Shown here: positions 43,696-51,786 of the stretch, piece after piece | How positions within the stretch are numbered: the first letter of the stretch is position 1 | Layout of the letters: each line of letters begins with the position of its first letter | NCBI GenBank assembly: GCA_963800325.1 | Contig: CAWDAQ010000009.1 | Span: 40,873-104,872 of the forward strand | Direction of reading: 5' to 3' | DNA: 64,000 nucleotides | From: CAWDAQ01 sp963800325 | Lineage (GTDB): Bacteria; Actinomycetota; Actinomycetes; Actinomycetales; Dermatophilaceae | Made by a program: the position numbers and the translations under genes | Notes under the pieces: model-generated | Told to the model about the DNA's origin: nothing | Seen by the model: only the letters and a program-made list of their open reading frames with translations | The model's database searches: none

Positions 43696-44502
43696 TCAGG
43701 CGACGTCGGAGTCGGCGTCCGCGAGGGACGCCCGCAGCCGGCCGAGGATCCCGGACAGGAGCCGCGAGACCTGCATCTGGGACACGCCGAGCTCCTTGCC
43801 GATCTCGGCCTGGGTCCGCTCCTCGATGAACCGCAGCCGGACGATCGTGCGCTCCCGGTCGGTCAGCTCCGCCAGGGCCCGGACGAGCGCGTCGTGCAGG
43901 TCGAGCGAGCCGTACGGGTCGAATCCGGCGGCGGCGCCGAGCCGGCTGGTCCAGGTCGTCGCCGGGGTGTCGAGCGAGACGGCGGTGTAGGCCGCGCAGC
44001 AGGCCCGGGCCTCCCGGACGGCGGCGACCTCGACGTCGAGGGCCTCGGCGAGCTCGACGTCGTCGGGCTCGCGGCCGAGGAGCTGGCGTAGCCGCTCCTC
44101 CTCGGCCCCCATGTCCGCGCGCAGCTCCTGGAGCCGCCGCGGGGGGCGGACCGCCCAGCCGCGGTCGCGGAAGTACCGCTTGATCTCCCCGGTGACGGTG
44201 GGGACGGCGTAGGCCGAGAAGCCGTTGCCGGCCCCCGGCTGGTAGCCCCTGGCGGCCTTGACGAGGGCGAGCCGGGCGACCTGCGACAGGTCGTCGGCGT
44301 CGATCCCCCGGTTGTGGTAGCGGTGGGCGATCGCGTCGGCGATGTCCATGGTGAGCAGCACCGCCTCCTGCTCGAGCTCGGCCCGTCGCTCCGGACCGCA
44401 GTCGCGGCTCTCGACGAGCAGCGCCTCGGCGCGGTCGTGCGGGTCGAGGGGCTCGAAGGGTGGGGTCAGTTCGGGTGGGGGCACACGGGTAGTGGGCGCC
44501 AT
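43696..44502 (-). CDS. RNA polymerase sigma factor, SigB/SigF (stress-response) family
   Basis: 268 aa with sigma-70 regions 2, 3 and 4. Region 2 reads YHNRGIDADDLSQVARLALV and YFRDRGWAVRPPRRLQEL follows; region 4 has the helix-turn-helix QAEIGKELGVSQMQVSRLL. The layout matches group 3 sigma factors used for general stress or sporulation. The ATG at 44502 follows GGAGCCCT. No anti-sigma gene is adjacent, but the STAS-containing gene just upstream (44650) may be functionally tied. The 147-bp gap upstream holds no clear promoter. Confidence 0.93.
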   Translation of the reverse strand: MAPTTRVPPPELTPPFEPLDPHDRAEALLVESRDCGPERRAELEQEAVLLTMDIADAIAHRYHNRGIDADDLSQVARLALVKAARGYQPGAGNGFSAYAVPTVTGEIKRYFRDRGWAVRPPRRLQELRADMGAEEERLRQLLGREPDDVELAEALDVEVAAVREARACCAAYTAVSLDTPATTWTSRLGAAAGFDPYGSLDLHDALVRALAELTDRERTIVRLRFIEERTQAEIGKELGVSQMQVSRLLSGILGRLRASLADADSDVA

Positions 44503-44649
44503 AGGGCTCCGTCCTTGCCGGTATGGGGGTGAGACGGTGGCGCCGCTGTTGGACCACGTGCTTCCTCGCCAGCAAACCACTCGAGCGGAGCCCGCACAAG
44601 GCGGGGACCTGCGTGTTCAGGGCATCCGGAGGCGACGCCCAGCGGGGAC

Positions 44650-45726
44650 TCAGGGGATCCCGGGGGACCCGTCGCCCGGGAGCGCCGGCAGCGAGCCCTG
44701 CTCCGTGACGTGCTCGGCGACCCGCCGGAGCTTGACGTTCAGGTGGCTCGACGTCCGACGGAGGACGTCGAACGCCTGGTCGCCGTCGAGACCGTGCCGG
44801 GCCATGAGGATCCCCTTGGCCTGCCCGATGACGTCGCGGCTCTCGATGGCCAGGTGGAGGTTGGCGGCCTGAGCGGTCCGGCGGGCGCTCTCGATCGCGA
44901 CCCCGGCGTAGGAGGCGAGGAGGATCGCGGTGTCCCGGTCCTGCTCGGTGAAGGCGTAGGTGCGGATCGAGTAGAGGTTGAGCGCGCCGAACGGCAGTCG
45001 GCTGCCCTCGATCTCGTGGCCGTGGGTGAGCCCGACCGCGAGGACCGCACCGACGCCCTCCGCAGAGGCCCGCGGCCCGAAGCGGGCCCACCGGGTCGAG
45101 TGGGCGAGGTCACCGGACCCGGCCGCCGGGGCGGTCGTCGTCGCGACGTCGAGGCACGGCCCCTCGGCGACCTCGTACTGCAGCGCGTCGACGCGGCGGG
45201 CGAGGTCGTCCGTGGCCGCGGAGGTGCTGGCCCGCGACCGGCTCTCGGCGACGGTGAGGCTCGCCGAGTCGGCGCTGTCGACGGCGGTGACCGCGGCCTT
45301 GACGATCCGGTCGAGCAGCGCGTCGATCGGGCCCTCGCCCTGGGACTCCAGCGCGGCGGAGACCTCGTCGAAGGCTCCTCGCAGCCGGCTGACGCCCTCG
45401 TCGCTCGGCTCGGCCACCGAGTCGGGGAGCGCCTCGGCCGGCGCGGTGCCGTACGAGGGGCCGTGGCGGTCCACGACGGCGCCGGTCATGCCGGCGGGGG
45501 CGGCGAGGACGTCGATGTCGAGCCCGGAGCCACGGAGGGCCGACAGCGCGGTGTCGAGCGCGCTGATGCCGTCGACGGACCACGAGCCGACGTCGGTGAG
45601 GTCGAGCACCGCGATCTGCGGGCTCATGACGTCCCGGATGACGTCGGCCAGACGGGGGCCGTCGGCGTCGTCGACAGGCCCGTGGATGGCGAGCACCCCG
45701 CGCGCGCTGTCGGCAGTCCAGTGCAT
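44650..45726 (-). CDS. STAS-GAF-ANTAR fusion signalling protein
   Basis: 358 aa. Residues 1-85 look like a STAS/anti-sigma-antagonist domain (GVLAIHGPVDDADGPRLADV; VLDLTDVGSWSVDGISALD). A GAF sensor covers about 110-275 (ARRVDALQYEVAEGPCLDVA; GALNLYS). The C-terminal ANTAR domain (SRDVIGQAKGILMARHGLDG and AFDVLRRTSSHLNVKLRRVA) binds RNA hairpins and prevents termination in known systems. The STAS part beside a sigma factor gene suggests a link between stress signalling and antitermination. The ATG at 45726 has only a weak ribosome site. Confidence 0.82.
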   Translation of the reverse strand: MHWTADSARGVLAIHGPVDDADGPRLADVIRDVMSPQIAVLDLTDVGSWSVDGISALDTALSALRGSGLDIDVLAAPAGMTGAVVDRHGPSYGTAPAEALPDSVAEPSDEGVSRLRGAFDEVSAALESQGEGPIDALLDRIVKAAVTAVDSADSASLTVAESRSRASTSAATDDLARRVDALQYEVAEGPCLDVATTTAPAAGSGDLAHSTRWARFGPRASAEGVGAVLAVGLTHGHEIEGSRLPFGALNLYSIRTYAFTEQDRDTAILLASYAGVAIESARRTAQAANLHLAIESRDVIGQAKGILMARHGLDGDQAFDVLRRTSSHLNVKLRRVAEHVTEQGSLPALPGDGSPGIP

Positions 45727-45804
45727 GTACGTACGTTGCCACAGCGCGGCGTCGTTCCGGCAGCGGGGTGGGGAACCGGGGCGCGAATCGTCCGGGCATG
45801 ACCC

Positions 45805-45833
45805 GGCCGCGCGCACCGAGGGTGCGCGCGGCC
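45805..45833 (-). terminator. Terminator hairpin of the LLM oxidoreductase gene
   Basis: GGCCGCGCGCACC (45805-45817) pairs perfectly with GGTGCGCGCGGCC (45821-45833) around a 3-nt GAG loop. It lies 88 nt downstream of the oxidoreductase stop on the minus strand and 79 nt before the STAS-GAF-ANTAR start. It could act as that gene's terminator, or as a leader structure for the next gene. Confidence 0.7.
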
Positions 45834-45921
45834 GACGAAAGGCATCTGCTGGCTGTTCAACATCCTTCCGTGGTCGACGGGATCCCTCCCACCGACCGGC
45901 CAGCCAGAGGGCCCTGCGGGG

Positions 45922-46872
45922 TCAGGACAGGGCGGGGAGCACCTCGCGTCCGTAGAACTCGATCATCTCCCGGTAGTGCGGGCCCATGTTCGCGACGTAG
46001 ACCTCGTCGAACCCGGCGTCGCGGAACGGGGCGAACGCCGCGACGTGCTCGTCGGCGTCGCGGCCGGCGACGACCGAGGACGCCGTCTGCTCCCGCGTGA
46101 CGAGCGTGGAGGCCTGCTCGAAGTGCTCCGGGGTGGGCAGGACCTGGGCGAGCTCGCCCGGGAGCCCGGCGTTGGCCCAGATCCGGTGGGCGTGGTCGAC
46201 CCCCTCCTCGGGGGTGTCGGCGTAGGCGACCTTGAACCCGGCCATCGTCGGCGCCTCGGGCCCGTTGACCTCCCGGAACCGGCGGACGCCCTCGGCGTCC
46301 GGGGAGGTGGTGATGAACCCGTCGCCGATCCGGGCGGCGACCTCGAGCGCCTTCGGGCCGAAGGCGGACACGTAGATGTCCGGGGGCGCCTCGGGGAGGG
46401 TGTAGATCCGGGCGGTGTCGACGTCGTAGTGCGTGCCCCGGTGGGTGACGTCCTTGCCGGTCCACAGCTTCCGGATCACCTCGACGGCCTCCTCGAGCAT
46501 CTCGAGCCGCTCGTCGGCGCTCGGCCAGGCGTCACCGAGGATGTGCTCGTTGAGCGCCTCGCCGGAGCCGACGCCGAGGACGAAGCGGCCGGGGAGCATC
46601 GCGGCCGAGGTGGCCGCGGCCTGCGCGACGACGGCCGGGTGGGTCCGGATCGTCGGGCACGTCACCGCGGTCGTCACCGGCAGCGACGTCACCTGGGACA
46701 GGGCCCCGATGACCGACCAGACGAACGGGCTCTCGCCCTGTTCTCCGTTCCACGGGTGGAAGTGGTCGCTGATCCACAGCGCGGAGAAGCCGGCCTCCTC
46801 GGCCAGCCGGGCCTGCTCGACGAGCTCGGCGGGGCCGTACTCCTCGCACGACAGGAAGTAGCCGATCCTCAT
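45922..46872 (-). CDS. LLM-class F420-dependent oxidoreductase
   Basis: 316 aa luciferase-like TIM barrel. MRIGYFLSCEEYGPAELVE, then ISDHFHPWNGEQGESPFVWS, LPVTTAVTCPTIRTHPAVVA and GRFVLGVGSGEALNEHILG match actinobacterial F420-dependent enzymes, including glucose-6-phosphate-dehydrogenase-like members. The substrate is not clear. The ATG at 46872 follows GAGGGGAGC. It is divergent from the DUF2630 gene. Confidence 0.9.
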   Translation of the reverse strand: MRIGYFLSCEEYGPAELVEQARLAEEAGFSALWISDHFHPWNGEQGESPFVWSVIGALSQVTSLPVTTAVTCPTIRTHPAVVAQAAATSAAMLPGRFVLGVGSGEALNEHILGDAWPSADERLEMLEEAVEVIRKLWTGKDVTHRGTHYDVDTARIYTLPEAPPDIYVSAFGPKALEVAARIGDGFITTSPDAEGVRRFREVNGPEAPTMAGFKVAYADTPEEGVDHAHRIWANAGLPGELAQVLPTPEHFEQASTLVTREQTASSVVAGRDADEHVAAFAPFRDAGFDEVYVANMGPHYREMIEFYGREVLPALS

Positions 46873-46900
46873 GTGCTCCCCTCTCTCGGTGTGCCGCGCC

Positions 46901-46923
46901 GGGCCCGCCGAGTCGGCGGGCCC
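46901..46923. other. Perfect hairpin in a divergent promoter region
   Basis: GGGCCCGCCG-AGT-CGGCGGGCCC has 10-bp arms and a 3-nt loop, 28 bp upstream of the oxidoreductase start. The gap lies between divergent genes, so this is not a terminator of a flanking gene. It could be a leader hairpin or an operator, or only GC-rich chance. Confidence 0.5.
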
Positions 46924-47058
46924 CGCGAGCGCTCCTGACCCCTGTTCGTGCCCACCGGTGGGCCGGTCCAAACGTGATCCGGCGCCGGCGATGACCGCGG
47001 CGGCGCGGGTCGGCGGCACGGCTCCCGATTCGGGCCCCACCGGTGCGACACTGGTGGC

Positions 47059-47307
47059 GTGGCCGAGGACGTGGACATCCAGCAGCACATCAGGACGCTC
47101 ATCGACGAGGAGCACGAGCTCCGCGAGCGCCTCGGCGGCGGCGAGATGAGCGTCGAGGAGGAGAACTCGCGGCTGCGCCGCCTCGAGGTCGAGCTCGACC
47201 AGTGCTGGGACCTGCTGCGCCAGCGCCGGGCACGGCGCGAGTTCGGGGAGGACCCGGCCGCCGCGGAGGTCCGCGACGCCTCGACCGTCGAGAACTACCG
47301 GGGCTGA
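47059..47307 (+). CDS. DUF2630 protein
   Basis: 82 aa coiled-coil-like protein with a GTG start. DIQQHIRTLIDEEHELRERL, EENSRLRRLEVELDQCWDLL and RRARREFGEDP are the whole DUF2630 domain. It is small, charged and actinobacteria-specific, with no known function. The terminal VENYRG is also conserved in the family. Confidence 0.85.
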   Translation: MAEDVDIQQHIRTLIDEEHELRERLGGGEMSVEEENSRLRRLEVELDQCWDLLRQRRARREFGEDPAAAEVRDASTVENYRG

Positions 47308-47411
47308 CCTCCCGACTCCGTGGGCGCGGCCGTCATGGTCTATGCTCGTCCGCGTCGCGACAGGCCTCGGTCGGCACGAGCCGGGTGGGACCCGTCGCGA
47401 GTGCATGTCCC

Positions 47412-47488
47412 GGCCAGGTAGCTCAGTTGGTACGAGCGTCCGACTGAAAATCGGAAGGTCGGCGGTTCGACCCCGCCCCTGGCCACCA
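47412..47488 (+). tRNA. tRNA-Phe (anticodon GAA)
   Basis: Cloverleaf with acceptor GGCCAGG/CCTGGCC, anticodon stem TCCGA/TCGGA, loop CTGAAAA (GAA) and T-arm GGCGG-TTCGACC-CCGCC. The encoded CCA ends at 47488. A candidate -10 TATGCT is at 47341-47346. The gap 47308-47411 holds no gene. Confidence 0.97.
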
Positions 47489-47548
47489 TCCACCTCCGAA
47501 CCTGCCCGGGCTCTTCCCGTGGGCGCCTCGCAGCGGGATAATGACGGG

Positions 47549-48139
47549 GTGTTCATCTCCGGTACCGGCGAGGACGCCGCCGAGGGGGAGCTCGCCGAGT
47601 ACTACCGGTCCCAGCAGGCGGCGTGGGGGTTCCTGCCCAACTACGCCGCGGCGTTCTCCTCGCGCCCGGACGTGGCGCGGGCGTGGAACGTCCTCAACGC
47701 GGGGATCCGCGAGGGGATGGACCGCCGCCGCTTCGAGATCGCGACGGTCGCGGCCGCGCGGGCGCGGCGCTCGACGTACTGCACCGCGGCGCACTCGGGG
47801 TTCCTCCGCGACGTCTGCGATGACGAGGCGACGATGACGTCGATCGCCGAGTCCCCCGACGGCAGCGCGCTCGACCCGCAGGACCGCGCCGTCTACGAGT
47901 TCGCCGGCAAGGTCGCCGGGGACGCCGCGTCGGTGACGCAGGAGGACGTGGACCGGCTGCGCGCGACCGGGCTCACCGACGCCGACGTCGCGGACGTCGT
48001 CTTCGCGGCCGCGGCCCGCTGCTTCTTCACCGCCGTCCTCGACGGGCTCGGGGCACAGCTCGACGCCGAGACCGCGGCGACGTTCCGCCCGGATGTCCTC
48101 GCCTCGATGGTCGTCGGGAGGCCCGTGGCCGACGCCTGA
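47549..48139 (+). CDS. Carboxymuconolactone decarboxylase/AhpD-like protein
   Basis: 196 aa. WGFLPNYAAAFSSRPDVARA is the typical first helix pair, and RRRFEIATVAAARARRSTYC TAAH contains the YCTAAH motif in place of the AhpD CxxC pair, so a thiol-based peroxidase activity with a full CxxC is unlikely. LTDADVADVVFAAAARCFFTA completes the CMD helices. The GTG at 47549 follows a short weak ribosome site. It may be a peroxidase-like or lactone-acting enzyme; function not fixed. Confidence 0.82.
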   Translation: MFISGTGEDAAEGELAEYYRSQQAAWGFLPNYAAAFSSRPDVARAWNVLNAGIREGMDRRRFEIATVAAARARRSTYCTAAHSGFLRDVCDDEATMTSIAESPDGSALDPQDRAVYEFAGKVAGDAASVTQEDVDRLRATGLTDADVADVVFAAAARCFFTAVLDGLGAQLDAETAATFRPDVLASMVVGRPVADA

Positions 48140-48177
48140 CCCGGGCGGGGCGGACCGCGCGTGGTGTGATGGGCCGC

Positions 48178-49650
48178 ATGGCCCCGACCGCGCACGTCAC
48201 CGGTGGCCTCGTCCGCGGCGCGAGCCGGGACGGGGTCCGTGCCTTCCTCGGCGTTCCGTACGCCGCCCCCGCGACGGGCCGCGACCGGTACCGCCCGCCG
48301 CAGCCGGTCCGTCCGTGGGACGGGGAGCGGGACGCGACCCGGCACGGCCCGACCGCCGCGCAGGCGCCCTACCCGCCCCCGATGGCCGCCGTCCTGCCGA
48401 ACTCGGTCGACCCGGGCGAGGAGTACCTCAACGTCGACGTGTGGGCCCCCGAGCAGGGCGAGGACCTCCCGGTCATGGTGTGGATCCACGGCGGCGCGTT
48501 CGTCCGCGGCGCGAACTCGGTGCCCACCTACGACGGGTCCGCCTTCGCCCGGGACGGTGTGGTCCTCGTCGGGGTGAACTACCGGCTCGGCGTCCCCGGC
48601 TTCGGCGTCCTCGACGGGGCCCCGACCAACCTCGGGTTGCGCGACCAGGTCGCGGCCCTGGAGTGGGTCCGCGACAACGCCGCCGCCTTCGGGGGCGACC
48701 CCGGCAACGTCACCGTCGTCGGGGAGTCCGCCGGCGGCATGAGCGTCGCGACCCTCATGGCGTCCCCATCCGCACGCGGCCTGTTCCACCGGGCCGTCGT
48801 CCAGAGCGGCGGGGCGGCCTCGGTGTGCGGCCCCGACGACGCCCGGAGGGTCACCGCGGCGATCGCCGACCTGCTCGGGGTGCCGCCCCGGGCGGACGCG
48901 TTCGCCGCCCTCGACCCCGAGCGGGTGGTCGAGGCACAGGTCACGGTCGGTCTCGAGGTCCAGGCCGCCCCGGACCCCGAGCGCTGGGGTCCGAGCGTGC
49001 TCGCCGGGGGCCTCGGCATCATGAGCCTGTTCCCGGTCGTCGACGGGGACCTCGTCCCCGAGGCCCCGCTGGACGCGCTCGCCGGCGGCGCCGCCACCGG
49101 GGTGCCGCTGCTGCTCGGGACGACCCGCGAGGAGTTCCGGCTCTTCCTTGTCCCGACCGGGGCGGCGGACCGGATGACGTGGGACGACCTCGCGGGCACG
49201 GCGCGACGGCTGGGGTGGCCCGAGGGGACGGTCCGGACCTACGCCGCGAACCGGCCGGGCGCGTCCCCCGGGGACGTCGCCTGCGCCGTCCTGACCGACG
49301 CCGGGTTCCGGGTCCCGACCCGGCGCCTGGCCGAGGCCCAGTACGCCGCCGGCGGCCCCGTCCACGCCTACGAGCTCGCCTGGCGCACCCCCGTCGGCGG
49401 TCTCGGCGCCTGCCACGCGCTCGACCTCGCGTTCGTCTTCGACACCGTCCGGTGCGGCACCCCGATGGTCGGGGACGGCGCCCCGCAGCACCTCGCCGAC
49501 GAGATGCACCGGGCGTGGGTCGGGTTCGTCGCCGGCGGCGACCCGGGGTGGGAGTCGTGGTCGCCGGGGCGTCGCCCGGTCATGACGTTCGACGAGGCCT
49601 CGCGCGTCGTCGAGGACCCGCGCGCCGAGGAGCTCGCCCTCTGGGCCTGA
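48178..49650 (+). CDS. Type B carboxylesterase/lipase family protein
   Basis: 490 aa alpha/beta hydrolase. The nucleophile Ser lies in GESAGGMS, the oxyanion loop is MVWIHGGAFVRGA, and AFGGDPGNVTVVGES is the conserved approach. A catalytic His is likely in the C-terminal GACHALDLAFVFDT. The family hydrolyses ester bonds; the natural substrate is unknown. Start uncertain: ATG 48178, ATG 48169 and GTG 48166 are all in frame, and none has a strong ribosome site. It begins 38 nt after the preceding CMD gene, so co-transcription is possible. Confidence 0.9.
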   Translation: MAPTAHVTGGLVRGASRDGVRAFLGVPYAAPATGRDRYRPPQPVRPWDGERDATRHGPTAAQAPYPPPMAAVLPNSVDPGEEYLNVDVWAPEQGEDLPVMVWIHGGAFVRGANSVPTYDGSAFARDGVVLVGVNYRLGVPGFGVLDGAPTNLGLRDQVAALEWVRDNAAAFGGDPGNVTVVGESAGGMSVATLMASPSARGLFHRAVVQSGGAASVCGPDDARRVTAAIADLLGVPPRADAFAALDPERVVEAQVTVGLEVQAAPDPERWGPSVLAGGLGIMSLFPVVDGDLVPEAPLDALAGGAATGVPLLLGTTREEFRLFLVPTGAADRMTWDDLAGTARRLGWPEGTVRTYAANRPGASPGDVACAVLTDAGFRVPTRRLAEAQYAAGGPVHAYELAWRTPVGGLGACHALDLAFVFDTVRCGTPMVGDGAPQHLADEMHRAWVGFVAGGDPGWESWSPGRRPVMTFDEASRVVEDPRAEELALWA

Positions 49651-49776
49651 CTCCGAGAGCCGCGGTCGCGGCCGGGGACAGGTACCGGCCGAACCGCACC
49701 CGAAGCACCCGTGACCTGCAGCGAGAAGTGACCTAGGGCCCTACCGCGACCCTTCCGGTCAGGATTGCCTTTGTCC

Positions 49777-50301
49777 ATGTTCTTCGAGGAGGAGCAGACG
49801 CTCCCGGTCGCGCCCGCCGTGGCTCGCGCCCGGCTCCTCCGCTGGCTGCGCGCGGGCGAGGAGGAGCCCGCGAGCGGGGCCACCACGGTCTCGGTGCGGG
49901 TCCGGGTGCTCGGCGTCACCAAGGAGATCGTCCTGCGCACCCTCCCCGAGGCGACCCGCGGCGAGGAGGTCCTCATCCCCCTCAGGGGGCAGGCGGGTGG
50001 TCCCGGGTCCTCTCTCTTCCCCACGCTCGACGCCGACCTCGAGGTCGCGCCCGACGCGCCCGGCTCGGTGCGGGTCCGCTTCCGCGGCAGCTACCGGCCT
50101 CCGCTCGGCGCGCTCGGCTCGGCGACGGATGCCACCGTCCTGTCCGGGCTCGCCCGCGCCACGATCCGCGACCTCCTCGGGCACGTCGTCGCGGCGATCG
50201 AGGACGCGCCGCTGGAGCTGCTGCCCGACACCGGTCCGCTGAACGCCGACCCGGACGGGTCCCGCCCCCTGCGGTCCCCGACCTGCCCCGGGGCCACCTG
50301 A
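49777..50301 (+). CDS. Hypothetical protein
   Basis: 174 aa; I do not recognise the family. From MFFEEEQTLPVAPAVARARL it alternates charged and hydrophobic strands (VSVRVRVLGVTKEIVLRTLP; SVRVRFRGSYRPPLGALG), and GLARATIRDLLGHVVAAIED gives a likely C-terminal helix. The architecture resembles a small START/polyketide-cyclase-like fold, but that is a weak guess. A leader with the palindrome TAGGGCCCTA (49734-49743) precedes the ATG. The codon usage is like its neighbours. Confidence 0.7.
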   Translation: MFFEEEQTLPVAPAVARARLLRWLRAGEEEPASGATTVSVRVRVLGVTKEIVLRTLPEATRGEEVLIPLRGQAGGPGSSLFPTLDADLEVAPDAPGSVRVRFRGSYRPPLGALGSATDATVLSGLARATIRDLLGHVVAAIEDAPLELLPDTGPLNADPDGSRPLRSPTCPGAT

Positions 50302-50599
50302 CGACGGCGTCCGTGACGCCTTCAGGGACGCGGCCGCGGCTCCGATCCGGCCTTCCACCTGCGGGAACGGCTCGCGGACCGCGCCCACCTGCGATACGGA
50401 TGGGGGAGGTGGACCCGGTCGTGTCCAGCAGCGTGGCAGGGGTGGGAAAGCCTCCCCCGGCACGCGGCGAGGCGCGCCCTCGCCGCGTGTCGTGGGGTCA
50501 CCGGGGACGAGGACGCCGGTTGCCACGGCGCGGCGGTGGGGGTGAGGATCGGCGAGGCGCCGGTCGGCGCCGGACACCCATCCACCGGAGGAGTACCGC

Positions 50600-51028
50600 A
50601 TGGCCACGACCCGCACCGCGTCCGCCCACTGGGAAGGATCCCTCATGGAGGGAGCCGGCCAGGTGACGCTGGAGTCCTCCGGACTCGGCAGCTACGACGT
50701 CACCTGGCCCTCGCGCGCCGAGGCCCCGAACGGCCGGACGAGCCCGGAGGAGCTCATCGCCGCCGCCCACTCGACGTGCTTCTCGATGGCGCTGTCCAAC
50801 GGGCTCGCCGGGGACGGCACCCCGCCGACGTCGCTCGACACGACCGCCGACGTGACCTTCCAGCCCGGCACGGGCATCACCGGGATCACGCTCAAGGTGA
50901 CCGGCAACGTCCCCGGGCTGTCCGCCGAGCAGTTCCAGGCGGCGGCCGAGGACGCGAAGGCGAACTGCCCCGTCAGCCAGGCTCTCGCCGGGGTGGAGAT
51001 CACCCTCGAGGCGACCTTCGCCGGCTGA
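50600..51028 (+). CDS. OsmC/Ohr-family peroxiredoxin
   Basis: 142 aa. OsmC-type thiol peroxidases use two cysteines; here one is in ELIAAAHSTCFSMALS and the other in AKANCPVSQALAG. ATTRTASAHWEGSL and PEELIAAAHSTC match the OsmC subgroup. GGAGGAG lies 10 nt before the ATG. The 298-bp stretch upstream (50302-50599) shows no gene. It is followed by a strong terminator inside the end of the convergent GT2 gene. Confidence 0.92.
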   Translation: MATTRTASAHWEGSLMEGAGQVTLESSGLGSYDVTWPSRAEAPNGRTSPEELIAAAHSTCFSMALSNGLAGDGTPPTSLDTTADVTFQPGTGITGITLKVTGNVPGLSAEQFQAAAEDAKANCPVSQALAGVEITLEATFAG

Positions 51029-51033
51029 CTCCC

Positions 51034-51786
51034 CTACCGGCAGGACCCGGCGCGACCGGCGGCACCCGCCGCCGGTCGCGCCTCGTTCTGCCCGTGGATG
51101 GCCGTCAGCCGCCCGAGGTAGGTGGCGAACCCGCCGGGCGCGCGCCCGGCGGTCCGGCCCGAGGTCCGCACCCGGCCCCGGTCGGTGCGCACGACGACCC
51201 GCCCGGCGCCGGAGACGCGGTCGACGAGCTCACGGTCCTCGTCGACCGGCAGCGGCCCGAAGCCCCCGGCGGCCAGGTAGGCGTCCCCGCGGATCCCGAG
51301 GTTCGCCCCGTGCACGTGCGGGTGGTCCGGGCCGAGCCGGTGGTCGGCGTGCCACCGGCGCAGCAGGTCGGGTCCGAGGTCGTCCGGCTCCACGGTGCCG
51401 ACGACGAGGTCCGCGCCCCGGTCCGCGAGGTCGAGGTGCTCGACCAGCCAGCCCGGGGGGACCTCGCTGTCGGCGTCGGTCGTGGCGAGCCAGACCCTCG
51501 CGGCCGGTTCCGGGCAGGACCGCAGCGCCACCGCGGCGCCGAGCGCCCGGGCCCGGCCGACGGTCCCGGCGTTGGCGACGAGGACCCGGGTCCCGGGGAC
51601 CGAGCGCGCGACCCGCTCGGAGCCGTCGCGGCAGCGGTCGAGGACGACGACGACCTCGACGTCCACCCCGGGTCGGTCCCGGCGGAGCCGCCGCGCCGCC
51701 TCGCCCAGTGCGGCGAGGCACCGCGGCAGCAGCTCCTCCTCGTCGCGGGCCGGGACGACGACCCGGACCGCGTGGCAGCCGCTCAT
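51034..51786 (-). CDS. Glycosyltransferase family 2
   Basis: 250 aa GT-A glycosyltransferase. VRVVVPARDEEELLPRCLAA opens the nucleotide-binding fold; VVVVLDRCRDGSERVAR follows, the DxD-type metal site is TTDADSEVPPGWL, and GANLGIRGDAYLAAGGFG is the acceptor-side motif, with DEDRELVDRV after it. The sugar and acceptor are not known. It overlaps the PIG-L/methyltransferase stop by 4 nt and is the last gene of that operon. It has no membrane segment, so it probably acts on a soluble or membrane-surface acceptor. Confidence 0.88.
   Translation of the reverse strand: MSGCHAVRVVVPARDEEELLPRCLAALGEAARRLRRDRPGVDVEVVVVLDRCRDGSERVARSVPGTRVLVANAGTVGRARALGAAVALRSCPEPAARVWLATTDADSEVPPGWLVEHLDLADRGADLVVGTVEPDDLGPDLLRRWHADHRLGPDHPHVHGANLGIRGDAYLAAGGFGPLPVDEDRELVDRVSGAGRVVVRTDRGRVRTSGRTAGRAPGGFATYLGRLTAIHGQNEARPAAGAAGRAGSCR
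51048..51081 (+). terminator. osmC terminator overlapping the convergent GT2 coding end
   Basis: GGCGCGACCGGCGGC (51048-51062) and GCCGCCGGTCGCGCC (51067-51081) form a perfect 15-bp stem with a 4-nt loop, followed by TCGTTCTG. It starts 19 nt after the osmC stop but lies within the C-terminal codons of the minus-strand glycosyltransferase, which ends at 51034. Confidence 0.75.

Noticed and set aside
43696..44649. SigB/SigF-type promoter (GTTT...GGGTA) before the sigma factor gene
   Set aside because: GTTT is present on the minus strand but a GGGTA-type partner at the right distance is not.
50302..50599. A riboswitch or small gene before osmC
   Set aside because: No conserved aptamer pattern or supported reading frame was found; only a good ribosome site at the end.
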